The position numbers and the translations under genes were made by a program. Shown in pieces: positions 23,376 to 31,436 of a stretch of 64,000 nt of DNA. The notes under the pieces are model-generated. The model saw only the letters and a list, made by a program, of their open reading frames with translations. It searched no databases and was not told the origin of the DNA. This stretch comes from Glycomyces niveus (GTDB taxonomy: Bacteria; Actinomycetota; Actinomycetes; Mycobacteriales; Micromonosporaceae): positions 62,001 to 126,000 of the forward strand of contig NZ_JAGFNP010000007.1 of the NCBI RefSeq assembly GCF_017592475.1. Reading direction: 5' to 3'. The number at the start of each line of letters is the position of its first letter. Within the stretch, counting starts at the first letter, position 1.

Positions 23376-24659
23376 ATGAACATCTGCGTGGTCGCCCTGG
23401 GCAAGATCGGGCTGCCGCTGGCGGTCCAGTTCGCCTCCAAGGGCCACAAGGTCGTCGGGGCCGACGTGAACCCGGCCGTGGTGGAGGCGGTGAACGCCGG
23501 GCGCGAGCCGTTCCCGGGCGAGCACCGCCTGGAGGAGCTCATGGCGGCCGCGGTCGCGGACGGGACGCTGCGGGCCACCACCGACACGACGGCGGCCGTG
23601 GCCGAGTCGGAGGCGGTCGTGATCGTCGTGCCGCTGTTCGTGGACGCGGACGGCACGCCCGACTTCGGGTGGATGGACGCGGCGACGAAGGCCGTGGCGG
23701 CGGGCCTGCGCCCGGGGACGCTGGTGTCGTACGAGACGACGCTGCCGGTGGGGACCACGCGGGGCCGCTGGGCGCCGATGCTGGAGGCCGGGTCGGGCCT
23801 GCGCGCGGGCGTGGACTTCCCGCTGGTGTTCAGCCCCGAGCGGGTGCTGACGGGCCGCGTGTTCGCGGACCTGCGCCGGTACCCGAAGCTCGTGGGCGGC
23901 GTGGACGAGTCGTCGGCGAAGGCCGGCGTGGCGTTCTACGAGTCGGTGCTCGACTTCGACGAGCGCGAGGACCTGCCGCGGGCGAACGGCGTGTGGGACC
24001 TCGGTTCGGCCGAGGCCTCGGAGATGGCGAAGCTCGCCGAGACGACGTACCGGGACGTGAACATCGGCCTGGCGAACCAGTTCGCGCGCTTCGCCGACAA
24101 GCAGGGGCTCGATGTCATGAAGGTCATCGAGGCCTGCAATTCGCAGCCGTACAGCCACATCCACCGGCCGGGCATCGCGGTCGGCGGGCACTGCATCCCG
24201 ATCTACCCGCAGATGTACCTGTGGAACGACCCTGAGGCGACGGTGGTGCGCGCGGCCCGCGAGGCGAACGCGGACATGCCGGCCTATGCGGTCGACGTGC
24301 TCGCCGCCGCCTACGGCGACCTGGCGGGCGCGAACGTGCTCGTGCTCGGCGCGGCCTACCGGGGCGCGGTGAAGGAGACGGCGTTCTCGGGCGTGTTCCC
24401 GCTCGTGGAGTCGCTGCGCGCCAAGGGCGCCGTGCCGTTCGTGTCCGACCCGATGTACTCGGTGGAGGAGCTCGAGCACGAGGGGCTGCCCGCGCACCGC
24501 GGCGAGACGGTCACGGCCGTCGTGGTCCAGGCCGACCACGCCGAGTACCGCGAACTGTCCGTTCAGGACTTCCCGGAGGCCCGGGTGCTGCTCGACGGGC
24601 GGCGCGTCACCGACCCCGAGCGCTGGCAGGGCGTCCGGCACCTGGTGCTCGGCGCATGA
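23376..24659 (+). CDS. UDP-N-acetylhexosamine 6-dehydrogenase (WbpA/WecC-like)
   Basis: 427 residues, oxidises C6 of a UDP-N-acetylhexosamine to the uronic acid using NAD twice. Seen are the N-terminal I-C-V-V-A-L-G-K-I-G-L-P, V-P-L-F-V near residue 85, the P-E-R-V segment, and the catalytic-Cys motif G-G-H-C-I-P-I-Y-P near residue 270. The C-terminal UDP-binding domain has G-A-A-Y-R-G-A-V-K-E-T. ATG 23376 is preferred to 23367 because GAGAG then lies at proper distance. It ends in an ATGA overlap with the next GT4 gene. Between WecC (ManNAc) and WbpA (GlcNAc) activity, the neighbouring aminotransferase and oxidoreductase favour WbpA. Confidence 0.88.
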   Translation: MNICVVALGKIGLPLAVQFASKGHKVVGADVNPAVVEAVNAGREPFPGEHRLEELMAAAVADGTLRATTDTTAAVAESEAVVIVVPLFVDADGTPDFGWMDAATKAVAAGLRPGTLVSYETTLPVGTTRGRWAPMLEAGSGLRAGVDFPLVFSPERVLTGRVFADLRRYPKLVGGVDESSAKAGVAFYESVLDFDEREDLPRANGVWDLGSAEASEMAKLAETTYRDVNIGLANQFARFADKQGLDVMKVIEACNSQPYSHIHRPGIAVGGHCIPIYPQMYLWNDPEATVVRAAREANADMPAYAVDVLAAAYGDLAGANVLVLGAAYRGAVKETAFSGVFPLVESLRAKGAVPFVSDPMYSVEELEHEGLPAHRGETVTAVVVQADHAEYRELSVQDFPEARVLLDGRRVTDPERWQGVRHLVLGA

Positions 24660-26227
24660 GCGGCGCCGGCGGGACGCGCAACCCCGGGCCGCTCGGCCCC
24701 CGGCCGGAGGGCGCGCCCGGGCGCGTCGTCATGGTCGTCGCCAACCAGATCGACGGCGACTCGCGGGTGCAGAAGTCCGCGCAGTCCATGGCCGAGAACG
24801 GCTGGGAGGTCCACCTCGTCGGCCTCACCACCACCAAGCACCAGCACTACCGCCAGGGCGACGTCGAGTACCACAAGATCCAGGTGCCGAAGATGAACGC
24901 CCCCAAGAGCCTGCGCAACCGGCTCTCGCGCCTGCGGTACCCGCTCGCCTACCCGAGTTCGCTGCGCGCCAACCACCGCCAGACCCGCATCAAGGTCGAG
25001 CGGATCGAGCTCGAGGCGAGCCGCGACGAGGCCGGCCGCGGCGGCAATGACGGCCTGCTGCGCGTCCCGCGCCTGGCCCGGCGCTTCGGCCGCAAGGTGC
25101 AGCGGTTCTGGATCGGCCGCCGCATCGACCAGACCCGCGCCCGCGCCCGGTCCCTGGAGGACGACGACCGGTTCCTCGACCGGCTCTCGCGCCGCTGGTG
25201 GGTCCTGCTCCTCGGCGACCGCGTCTGGCGCAAGCTCGACTTCGACGCGATCCGCATCGAGGCGGCCCTGCGCCCCGAGATCATGCGGCTCGAACCGGAC
25301 CTCGTGCACGCCCACGACATGATCCCGGTCGGCCTGTGCGCCCGCGCGGTGCTCGCCATGCGCCGCAAGGGGAGCGACGTGAAGTTCCTCTACGACGCGC
25401 ACGAGTTCGTGCCCGGCTGCGACTCGCTCCCGGCGAACCGCCTCGAGGGGATGACCCGGTACGAGCGCCGCTACATGCCCTACGCCGACGCGGTCGTCAC
25501 CGTCTCCGGGCCGCTCGCCGAACTGCTGCAGGAGCGCCACGGCCTCCCGCGGCTGCCCACGGTGGTCCTCAACGCGCCGCTCGCCGCCGACGCCTCCCGG
25601 CCCGACCCCGGGAACGTGCGCGCCACGTGCGGGCTCGACGCCGAGACGCCGCTCGCGGTCTACTCCGGCTGGGTCGCACCGGAACGCAAGATCGAGACGA
25701 TCATCGAGGCCGCCCGGCTCATCCCCGAGCTGCACGTCGCGTTCCTGACGAGCCGGCCGAACGACCCGTACTTCAAGTCGCTCGTCGCGCTCGGCGAGGA
25801 GTACGGCATCGACGACCGCCTCCACTGGCTCGACTACGTCGCCTACGCGGACCTGCCCCGCTACCTGTCGACCGCGGACATGGGCATCCACCCGATGGAG
25901 ACCGGCCCGATCAACCACGAGATCGCGCTGCCCAACAAGTTCTTCGAGTACAGCCACGCGAAACTGCCGCTCGTCGTCTCCGACGTCAAGACCATGGCCG
26001 CCGAGGTCCGCCGCCTCGGCAACGGCGAGGTCTTCACCTCCGGCGACCTCGGCAGCCTCGTCGCCGCCATCGAGAAGGTCCTGGTCGACCCCGACGCCTA
26101 CCGGGTGTCCTACCAGGACGAGGCACTCATGGCCGAGTACACGTGGGAGCGCCAGGCCGTCCACTACCAGCGCCTCTACGAGGAACTGCTCGGCATGACG
26201 CCGACCCCGCTCGCCGAACGCGCCTAG
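24656..26227 (+). CDS. GT4 family glycosyltransferase with long Arg-rich insert
   Basis: A 523-residue GT-B enzyme. The N-terminal domain starts V-V-M-V-V-A-N-Q-I-D-G-D-S-R-V-Q-K. Residues about 85-210 form a long basic, helical insert. L-V-H-A-H-D-M then resumes the fold. The donor domain has V-Y-S-G-W-V, H-P-M-E-T-G-P-I-N-H and the carboxylate motif region L-P-N-K-F-F-E-Y-S-H-A-K-L-P-L. It is coupled to the upstream dehydrogenase by an ATGA overlap and is likely to add the uronic acid made by that block, but the donor is not proven. A close relative lies at 28193-29707. The basic insert may hold it to the membrane surface. Confidence 0.82.
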   Translation: MSGAGGTRNPGPLGPRPEGAPGRVVMVVANQIDGDSRVQKSAQSMAENGWEVHLVGLTTTKHQHYRQGDVEYHKIQVPKMNAPKSLRNRLSRLRYPLAYPSSLRANHRQTRIKVERIELEASRDEAGRGGNDGLLRVPRLARRFGRKVQRFWIGRRIDQTRARARSLEDDDRFLDRLSRRWWVLLLGDRVWRKLDFDAIRIEAALRPEIMRLEPDLVHAHDMIPVGLCARAVLAMRRKGSDVKFLYDAHEFVPGCDSLPANRLEGMTRYERRYMPYADAVVTVSGPLAELLQERHGLPRLPTVVLNAPLAADASRPDPGNVRATCGLDAETPLAVYSGWVAPERKIETIIEAARLIPELHVAFLTSRPNDPYFKSLVALGEEYGIDDRLHWLDYVAYADLPRYLSTADMGIHPMETGPINHEIALPNKFFEYSHAKLPLVVSDVKTMAAEVRRLGNGEVFTSGDLGSLVAAIEKVLVDPDAYRVSYQDEALMAEYTWERQAVHYQRLYEELLGMTPTPLAERA

Positions 26228-26240
26228 AACCGCGAACGCG

Positions 26241-26272
26241 AGGAGGCCCCGCCGGTAACGGCGGGGCCTCCT
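26241..26272. terminator. Bidirectional terminator hairpin
   Basis: A perfect 13-bp stem (26241-26253 with 26260-26272), GGTAAC loop, in the 57-bp gap between the convergent GT4 and 2-epimerase genes. Confidence 0.75.
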
Positions 26273-26284
26273 TCACGTTGCGGC

Positions 26285-27364
26285 TCAGCGCAAGTGCGCT
26301 TCCAGCGCGGCGACGACCGCGGCGCCGGCATGCCCGTTCCCGTACGGCTCACCGCGCCGCTCGCTCGGCGCCGCCCGCACGGCGAGGGCGTGCCACTCGG
26401 CCACCGGCAGGCGGTCCGGCCTGGGGGCCAGCACGTTCCAGCCGTCCTCCAAGGTCTCCACCCACTCGGTCTCCGTGCGCAGCGTCGTGCACGGACGCCC
26501 CAGCAGGTACGCCTCCTTCTGCAGGCCGCCGGAGTCGGTGAGCACCCCCGCGGAGGCCAGGACGGCCGCCACGAGCTCCCGGTACGGCAGCGGCTTCGCC
26601 GCCGCCAACGACCCTTGCGCGAGCTTGAGCCCGAACTGGTCCGCCTTCGCCCGCAGCCGCGGGTGCGCCAGCAGCGCCACCGGCACCGGCAGGTTCGCCA
26701 TCGACTCCAGCAGGGCCGCGAGGAGCTCCGGGTCGTCGGTGTTCTCGGCCCGATGCAGCGTCGCCACCAGGAACGGCTCGTCCGGGTCGACTCCCAGCTC
26801 GGGCCGCAGCCCCGCGGCGAGCACGGCGTCGCGCGTGCGGTGGCACACGTCCACCATGACGTCGCCGACGTTCACGGCCCGCGCCGCGAGCCCCTCGGCC
26901 GCGAGGTGCCGCACGGCCTCCTCGGTCGGCGCGAGCAGCAGGTCCGCGCAGTGGTCGGTGAGGACCCGGTTGTGCTCCTCGGGCATGCGCCGGTTGAACG
27001 AGCGCAGCCCCGCCTCGAGGTGCGCGACCGGCAGGTGCTGCTTGACCGCCGAGAGCGCCCCCGCGATCGTCGAGTTGGTGTCGCCGTAGACGAGGACCCA
27101 GTCGGGCCGCTCGCCGTCCAGGACCGGGTCGATCGCGGCGAGCATCGCGCCGGTCTGCGCGCCGTGCCCGCCCGAGCCGATCCCCAGGTGGTAGTCGGGC
27201 GCGGGGATGCCGAACTCGGCGAAGAACACGTCCGACAGCTCCGGGTCGTAATGCTGCCCGGTGTGCACGACGACGTGCTCGTGGTCCGTGCCCGCGAACG
27301 CCTGCGCGACCGCGCCGAGCTTCACGAGCTGGGGCCTCGCCCCGACGATGCTGACGACCTTCAC
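26285..27364 (-). CDS. wecB: UDP-N-acetylglucosamine 2-epimerase family (WecB/WbpI-like)
   Basis: A 359-residue non-hydrolysing UDP-sugar 2-epimerase of GT-B fold. Family marks include V-S-I-V-G-A-R-P-Q-L-V-K at the start, H-T-G-Q-H-Y-D, V-Y-G-D-T-N-S-T, H-L-E-A-G-L-R-S-F and P-E-E-H-N-R. L-T-D-S-G-G-L-Q-K-E-A is near residue 280, and R-T-E-T-E-W follows. The classical enzyme makes UDP-ManNAc. Paired with a WbpD-like acetyltransferase it more likely acts as WbpI, inverting C2 of UDP-GlcNAc3NAc-uronic acid to the manno form. The GTG start at 27364 overlaps the upstream stop (GTGA), so the two genes form a coupled operon divergent from the GT4 series. Confidence 0.9.
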   Translation of the reverse strand: MKVVSIVGARPQLVKLGAVAQAFAGTDHEHVVVHTGQHYDPELSDVFFAEFGIPAPDYHLGIGSGGHGAQTGAMLAAIDPVLDGERPDWVLVYGDTNSTIAGALSAVKQHLPVAHLEAGLRSFNRRMPEEHNRVLTDHCADLLLAPTEEAVRHLAAEGLAARAVNVGDVMVDVCHRTRDAVLAAGLRPELGVDPDEPFLVATLHRAENTDDPELLAALLESMANLPVPVALLAHPRLRAKADQFGLKLAQGSLAAAKPLPYRELVAAVLASAGVLTDSGGLQKEAYLLGRPCTTLRTETEWVETLEDGWNVLAPRPDRLPVAEWHALAVRAAPSERRGEPYGNGHAGAAVVAALEAHLR

Positions 27365-27963
27365 GACTCCTCCTCGCCCTCGGACAGCGCGCCGTCCGCC
27401 TCCCGGTACACCGCACCGGTCTCGGGGCAGCGCCAGCGGCCCTCCCCGTCCTCCTCGAGCCGCGCGCCCGCGCGGCCCACCCAGCCGGCCCGCCGGGCCG
27501 GGACGCCCATGACGAGCGCGAAATCGGGCACGTCCTTCGTGACGACGGCCCCGGCGGCGACCATCGCCCAGCGGCCGACCCGCACCGGCGCGACGCACAC
27601 GGCGCGCGCCCCGATCGACGCGCCCTCGGCGACGTCGACGCCGACCGGCTTCCAGTCGGCCGCGCGCTTGGGCGTGCCGTCGGGGGCGACCGCGCGCGGC
27701 TGGTGGTCGTTCGTGAACACCGCGGCGGGGCCGACGAAGACGCCGTCGGCGAGTGTCGCAGGCTCGTAGACCAGGGCGAGGTTCTGTATCTTGACGTTGT
27801 CGCCGATGCGCACGCCGGCACCGATGTAGGCGCCGCGGCCGACGACGCAGTCCCTGCCGAGGCTCGCGCGCTCGCGGATCTGCGCGAGCTCCCAGACCGC
27901 GGAGCCGTCGCCGACGCTCGCCGTCGGGTCGACTTGCGCGGATTCCTGAATCCTGTAAGGCAT
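27361..27963 (-). CDS. Left-handed beta-helix N-acetyltransferase (WbpD-like)
   Basis: 200 residues. The hexapeptide repeats run from about residue 10 to 160: V-D-P-T-A-S-V-G-D-G-S-A-V-W, I-G-A-G-V-R-I-G, V-K-I-Q-N, I-G-A-R-A-V, V-A-A-G-A-V-V-T-K-D-V-P. The segment F-T-N-D-H-Q-P-R-A with its conserved N-D-H-x-P-R is characteristic of WbpD/WlbB enzymes, which acetylate the C3 amine of UDP-GlcNAc3N-uronic acid using acetyl-CoA. A zinc-ribbon-poor C-terminal tail (R-C-P-E-T-G) follows. The ATG at 27963 is weakly supported by GAAAGC. It is coupled to the downstream 2-epimerase, and a TATAAT box lies upstream at 28018-28023. Confidence 0.88.
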   Translation of the reverse strand: MPYRIQESAQVDPTASVGDGSAVWELAQIRERASLGRDCVVGRGAYIGAGVRIGDNVKIQNLALVYEPATLADGVFVGPAAVFTNDHQPRAVAPDGTPKRAADWKPVGVDVAEGASIGARAVCVAPVRVGRWAMVAAGAVVTKDVPDFALVMGVPARRAGWVGRAGARLEEDGEGRWRCPETGAVYREADGALSEGEEES

Positions 27964-28017
27964 TTGCTGCTTTCGATAGAGAAATGGCGCGGCAGAGGGC
28001 CGGCGCCCGCTGGGCGA

Positions 28018-28023
28018 ATTATA
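28018..28023 (-). promoter_or_regulatory. Candidate -10 box (TATAAT) for the acetyltransferase-epimerase operon
   Basis: A perfect TATAAT on the minus strand, about 55 bp before the ATG at 27963, in a locally AT-rich intergenic region. The -35 is poor (GTCGGA at 17 bp). A TCGGATCCGA palindrome adjoins it. Confidence 0.45.
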
Positions 28024-28117
28024 CGGATCGCCGATTCGGATCCGACCCAATCGAATGTGAGAGAACGCCATTCGGACGCGACTTGGATAAGCGGCCAACT
28101 GCGGGAAAACGAAAGGT

Positions 28118-28139
28118 GAATCAAGTGATTCCGTATCAT
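28118..28139 (+). promoter_or_regulatory. Palindrome and possible -10 before the GT4 operon
   Basis: GAATCA-AG-TGATTC (28118-28131) is a perfect 6-bp inverted repeat directly followed by TATCAT (28134-28139), a possible -10 for the plus-strand operon whose ATG is at 28193. The palindrome would overlap the spacer, as an operator might. The -35 is not convincing. Confidence 0.3.
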
Positions 28140-28192
28140 CTTCGTTTGAAACACGGCCGGATCGCCTCCGGCCGGGACTTTCGGAGGAACAG

Positions 28193-29707
28193 ATGACTGA
28201 GCGCGCCGGCCGCATCGTGATGCTGGTCCAGAACGGCGTCGTCGGCGATTCCCGCGTGCAGAAGGAGGCCGCTTCGGCCGCCGCCGCGGGATGGGAGGTG
28301 TTCCTGTTGGGACGCACCGACAAACGAGCCGAGGAATGGGACCTCGGCGGCGCGACCGTCCGGCTCGTTCCGACCGGGCGCGACTTCGACAAGCGCCGCC
28401 ACGAAGTGCGCCGCCCTTGGCTGCGGAGCCCGTTCGCGTACCCGCCCGGGCCGCTCGAGTCGTACCGCCGCAAGCAGGTCCAGGCCTGGAACGCCGACCT
28501 CGCGTACGAGAAGGCCCGCCTGAAGGCCGACCCGAGCGCGGCCGGTTCGCTCGCGCTGGCGGGCCGCACGTTCGCGGTGAAGGCCGCGAGCGGGTGGATC
28601 AAGGCCCGCACCCGGCTCAGTCGCCGGGTGCGCGAGCGTCGCGAGCGGGCGGGCGCCCCGGTCGACCGGATCGCGTTCCGGTTCTGGAAGGCCGCGCTCG
28701 GCGACCGGGCGTGGCGGCGGCTCGACCCGGCCCTGTGGGACCTCGAGCTCGCGTTCGGCCCGGTCGTCGACGCGCTCGAGCCGGACCTCATCCACGCCAA
28801 CGACTTCCAGATGCTCGGCGTCGGCGCCCGCGCCAAGGCGCGCGCGGCAGCGGCCGGACGGGACGTGAAGCTCGTGTGGGACGCGCACGAGTTCCTGCCG
28901 GGCATGAAGCCGTGGAAGGACCACCCGTGGTGGCACGCCGCGCAGGTCGCGCACGAGCGCGAGTTCGCGCCGTTCGCCGACGCGGTCGTCACCGTCTCCG
29001 AGCCGCTCGCCGACCTCCTCGTCGCCGAGCACGGCCTGGCCGAGCGGCCCGCGGTCGTCATGAACACCCCCGACATCCCCCCGCAGGGCGACTGGTCGGA
29101 CGCGGACGAGGTCCCCGACCTGCGCGAGCTGTGCGGGATCGGGAAGACGGTGCCGCTCATGATCTACAGCGGCGTCCCGCTCGTCCAGCGCGGCATCCAC
29201 ATCATGGTCGAGGCCCTGCCGCGACTGCCGGAAGCGCATGCGGCCCTGGTGCTCTCGAAGCACCACTGGGCGTACGTGCGGTCCCTCATGGCCCGCGCCG
29301 CCGAGCTCGGGGTCGCCGACCGGGTCCACCTGCTCGACCACGTCCCGCACCACCAGGTGGTGCGGTTCGTCGCGGCCGCCGACATCGGCGTCAGTCCCAA
29401 CCACCACCACCAGAATCACGAGATCTCCTTGAACACCAAGTTCTTCGACTACTCCCACGCCCGGCTGCCGCTGGTGGTCTCGGACGTGAAGACCATCGCC
29501 GCGGAGGTGCGCCGCACCGGCCAGGGCGAGGTGTTCCGCGCCGAGGACACCGCGGACTTCGTCAGGGCCGTCGAAAAGGTCCTCGAGGACCCCGAGTCGT
29601 ACCGGCGGGCGTACGCCGAGAAGGTCCCGCTCGAGGAGTGGACCTGGGCCGCGCAGGCCCGCGTCCTCGACGGCGTGTACCGCGGCCTCGTCGGAGGCCG
29701 GGCGTGA
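28193..29707 (+). CDS. GT4 family glycosyltransferase with long Arg-rich insert
   Basis: A 504-residue relative of the GT4 at 24656. It begins R-I-V-M-L-V-Q-N-G-V-V-G-D-S-R-V-Q-K. Residues about 70-190 are a basic helical insert (K-A-R-T-R-L-S-R-R-V-R-E-R-R). L-I-H-A-N-D-F-Q-M-L-G and W-D-A-H-E-F-L-P-G follow. The donor domain has Y-S-G-V-P-L-V-Q-R-G and N-T-K-F-F-D-Y-S-H-A-R-L-P-L. The ATG has an excellent GGAGGAACAG ribosome site. It is the first of five overlapping plus-strand genes, probably one operon. It is likely to assemble the polymer repeat unit at the membrane. Sugar specificity is unknown. Confidence 0.83.
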   Translation: MTERAGRIVMLVQNGVVGDSRVQKEAASAAAAGWEVFLLGRTDKRAEEWDLGGATVRLVPTGRDFDKRRHEVRRPWLRSPFAYPPGPLESYRRKQVQAWNADLAYEKARLKADPSAAGSLALAGRTFAVKAASGWIKARTRLSRRVRERRERAGAPVDRIAFRFWKAALGDRAWRRLDPALWDLELAFGPVVDALEPDLIHANDFQMLGVGARAKARAAAAGRDVKLVWDAHEFLPGMKPWKDHPWWHAAQVAHEREFAPFADAVVTVSEPLADLLVAEHGLAERPAVVMNTPDIPPQGDWSDADEVPDLRELCGIGKTVPLMIYSGVPLVQRGIHIMVEALPRLPEAHAALVLSKHHWAYVRSLMARAAELGVADRVHLLDHVPHHQVVRFVAAADIGVSPNHHHQNHEISLNTKFFDYSHARLPLVVSDVKTIAAEVRRTGQGEVFRAEDTADFVRAVEKVLEDPESYRRAYAEKVPLEEWTWAAQARVLDGVYRGLVGGRA

Positions 29708-30915
29708 GCGGGCGGCGGGTCGCGGTCGTCACCCCCTGGTACCCCGACCCGGAGGTGGCCTACGGCGGCGCGTTCGTCCAGGCCAAAGTGGAGGCCGTCG
29801 CGCCCGGCTGCGACGAGCTCACCGTGTACCACTTGAAGAGCTGGCCGGTCGGGACGCCGCGGGCCGCGCTGGACGCGAACCCGGCGCTCATCGACCTGCA
29901 CACCCGGCTCCTGGGCCGCACCGACGCGCCGCTGGCGACCGCGGGCGGGGCGGTCCTGCACCGGGTCGTGACGCTCACCCCGCGCGACCCGGCGTGGATC
30001 GCGCACTCCGACGCCTCGGCGCGGTGGCTGACCGCCGCCCTGCGCGGCGAGCCGCTCGATGCGCCGATCGTCCACGCGCACGTGCCGATCACCGGCGGCT
30101 GGGCGGCGCTCGAGAACGCCCGCCCGGACGCGAAGGTCTACATGACCGAGCACTCGTCCTTCCTCGACCGCGTCCTCGAGCAGCCCGAGGCGCGGGCCCG
30201 GTACGAGGAGGTCCTGGACCGCGCGGACGGGTTCTTCGTCGTCGGCGAGCCCCTGCACGACCAGATCGCGTCCGCGTTCCCGCACCTGGCGCACAAGCTC
30301 GAGTACATCGCCAACCCGATCGCGTTCGACGGGCCGCGCGCCGCGCCCCCGGCCTCGCTCGACCACTGGCTGTCCGTGGCGGGCATGACCGAGCGCAAGC
30401 GCATCGACTACCTGCTCGAGGCGTTCCGCCGCTGCCGCGAGGAGCGGCCGCGGCTCACCCTCACGCTCGCCGGTGACGGCAAGCAGCGCGCCGAGATGGA
30501 GGCCCTCGCCGAGGACCTCGGCGTCGCCGGCGCCGTCCGGTTCCTCGGCGCGGTCGCCCCCGAGGAGGTCCCGTCGCTCATGGCCTCGCACGACCTGTTC
30601 GTCCACACCAGCCGGTACGAGACGTTCGGCGTGGTCGTGGTCGAGGCGGTCGCCGCGGGCCTGCCGGTCCTCGTCTCCCGCTGCGGCGGCTCCGACCAGG
30701 TGCTGCAGGGCATCGAGACCGAGGCCGGCGGCATGTACGACGTGGACGACGACCCGGACGTGCTCGTCGCCGCCTACCGCGACCTCTGCGAGCGCCACCC
30801 CGAGAAGACCGACCTCAAGGCCGCGCGGGAGCACCTGCGCGGCAAGTACTCCTATGCGACGGTGGCCGAGCGCCACTTCGAGATCTGGGACCGGACCGAC
30901 GGAGGCCCCCGGTGA
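29704..30915 (+). CDS. GT4 family glycosyltransferase
   Basis: A 403-residue GT-B enzyme of ordinary length. The N-terminus V-A-V-V-T-P-W-Y-P-D-P-E-V-A-Y-G-G-A-F-V is the usual glycine-rich acceptor loop. H-A-H-V-P-I-T-G-G is near residue 120. The donor domain starts V-A-G-M-T-E-R-K-R, has G-D-G-K-Q-R-A-E-M, and the EX7E motif in S-R-Y-E-T-F-G-V-V-V-V-E-A-V-A-A-G-L-P-V. GTG 29704 overlaps the previous stop by 4 bp (GTGA), and its own TGA overlaps the next GTG. Coupled translation suggests the enzymes act in sequence. Confidence 0.86.
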   Translation: MSGRRVAVVTPWYPDPEVAYGGAFVQAKVEAVAPGCDELTVYHLKSWPVGTPRAALDANPALIDLHTRLLGRTDAPLATAGGAVLHRVVTLTPRDPAWIAHSDASARWLTAALRGEPLDAPIVHAHVPITGGWAALENARPDAKVYMTEHSSFLDRVLEQPEARARYEEVLDRADGFFVVGEPLHDQIASAFPHLAHKLEYIANPIAFDGPRAAPPASLDHWLSVAGMTERKRIDYLLEAFRRCREERPRLTLTLAGDGKQRAEMEALAEDLGVAGAVRFLGAVAPEEVPSLMASHDLFVHTSRYETFGVVVVEAVAAGLPVLVSRCGGSDQVLQGIETEAGGMYDVDDDPDVLVAAYRDLCERHPEKTDLKAAREHLRGKYSYATVAERHFEIWDRTDGGPR

Positions 30916-31436
30916 AGCTCCTGTTCATCGCCCCGAGGAGCGTGTGGCGCAAGGCCCTCGCCCTCGAGACCCGGCTCGCGCTCGACGAGGGCCACACCGT
31001 GCGCGTCGTCGCCGAAGAGCACCCGGGCCTGAAACTCGATCCGCGCGTGGAGGTCCGCTGGATCAGCGCGGGCGAACTGCACACCCCCGAGCCGCGCCTC
31101 CAGCGGCTGCTGCTGCGCCGCCTGCCGCTCGGCGGCCTGCGCCGCATCGGCCGCGGCCCGCTGCGCCGCCCGGCCGAGAAGGTCGCGCGCCGCTGGAAGC
31201 GCACCGTGATCGACCCGCGCGACAAGGACCGCCGCCGCGCCACCGAGGCGCTGCGCGTCGCCCGCCGCATCGAGCGCATCAGCGCCGCCGTCGCCGAGTA
31301 CGACGCGGACTGGATCGTCCTGTGCGAACCCCAGGCGGTGGAACTCGCCGTCGACTGGCTCCCCGCCGTGCTCGACGCCAAGCCCGCACTGACCACCACG
31401 TTCTCCTACGAACCGCGAGCCCCCCATGCGATCTGA
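30912..31436 (+). CDS. Small half-glycosyltransferase-like protein
   Basis: 174 residues, no family I recognise. The N-terminus K-L-L-F-I-A-P-R-S-V-W-R-K-A and E-G-H-T-V-R-V-V-A-E resembles the first Rossmann domain of a GT-B enzyme. The middle (residues 65-125) is a strongly basic helical stretch. The end, D-W-I-V-L-C-E-P-Q-A-V, resembles the strand after the Arg-rich insert in the neighbouring GT4 enzymes. There is no donor domain. It overlaps both neighbours (4 bp before, 11 bp after), so it is translated as part of the operon. The gene at 32754-33386 has the same layout. It could be an accessory subunit of a GT4 partner or a decayed enzyme; intact overlaps favour the former. Confidence 0.65.
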   Translation: MKLLFIAPRSVWRKALALETRLALDEGHTVRVVAEEHPGLKLDPRVEVRWISAGELHTPEPRLQRLLLRRLPLGGLRRIGRGPLRRPAEKVARRWKRTVIDPRDKDRRRATEALRVARRIERISAAVAEYDADWIVLCEPQAVELAVDWLPAVLDAKPALTTTFSYEPRAPHAI

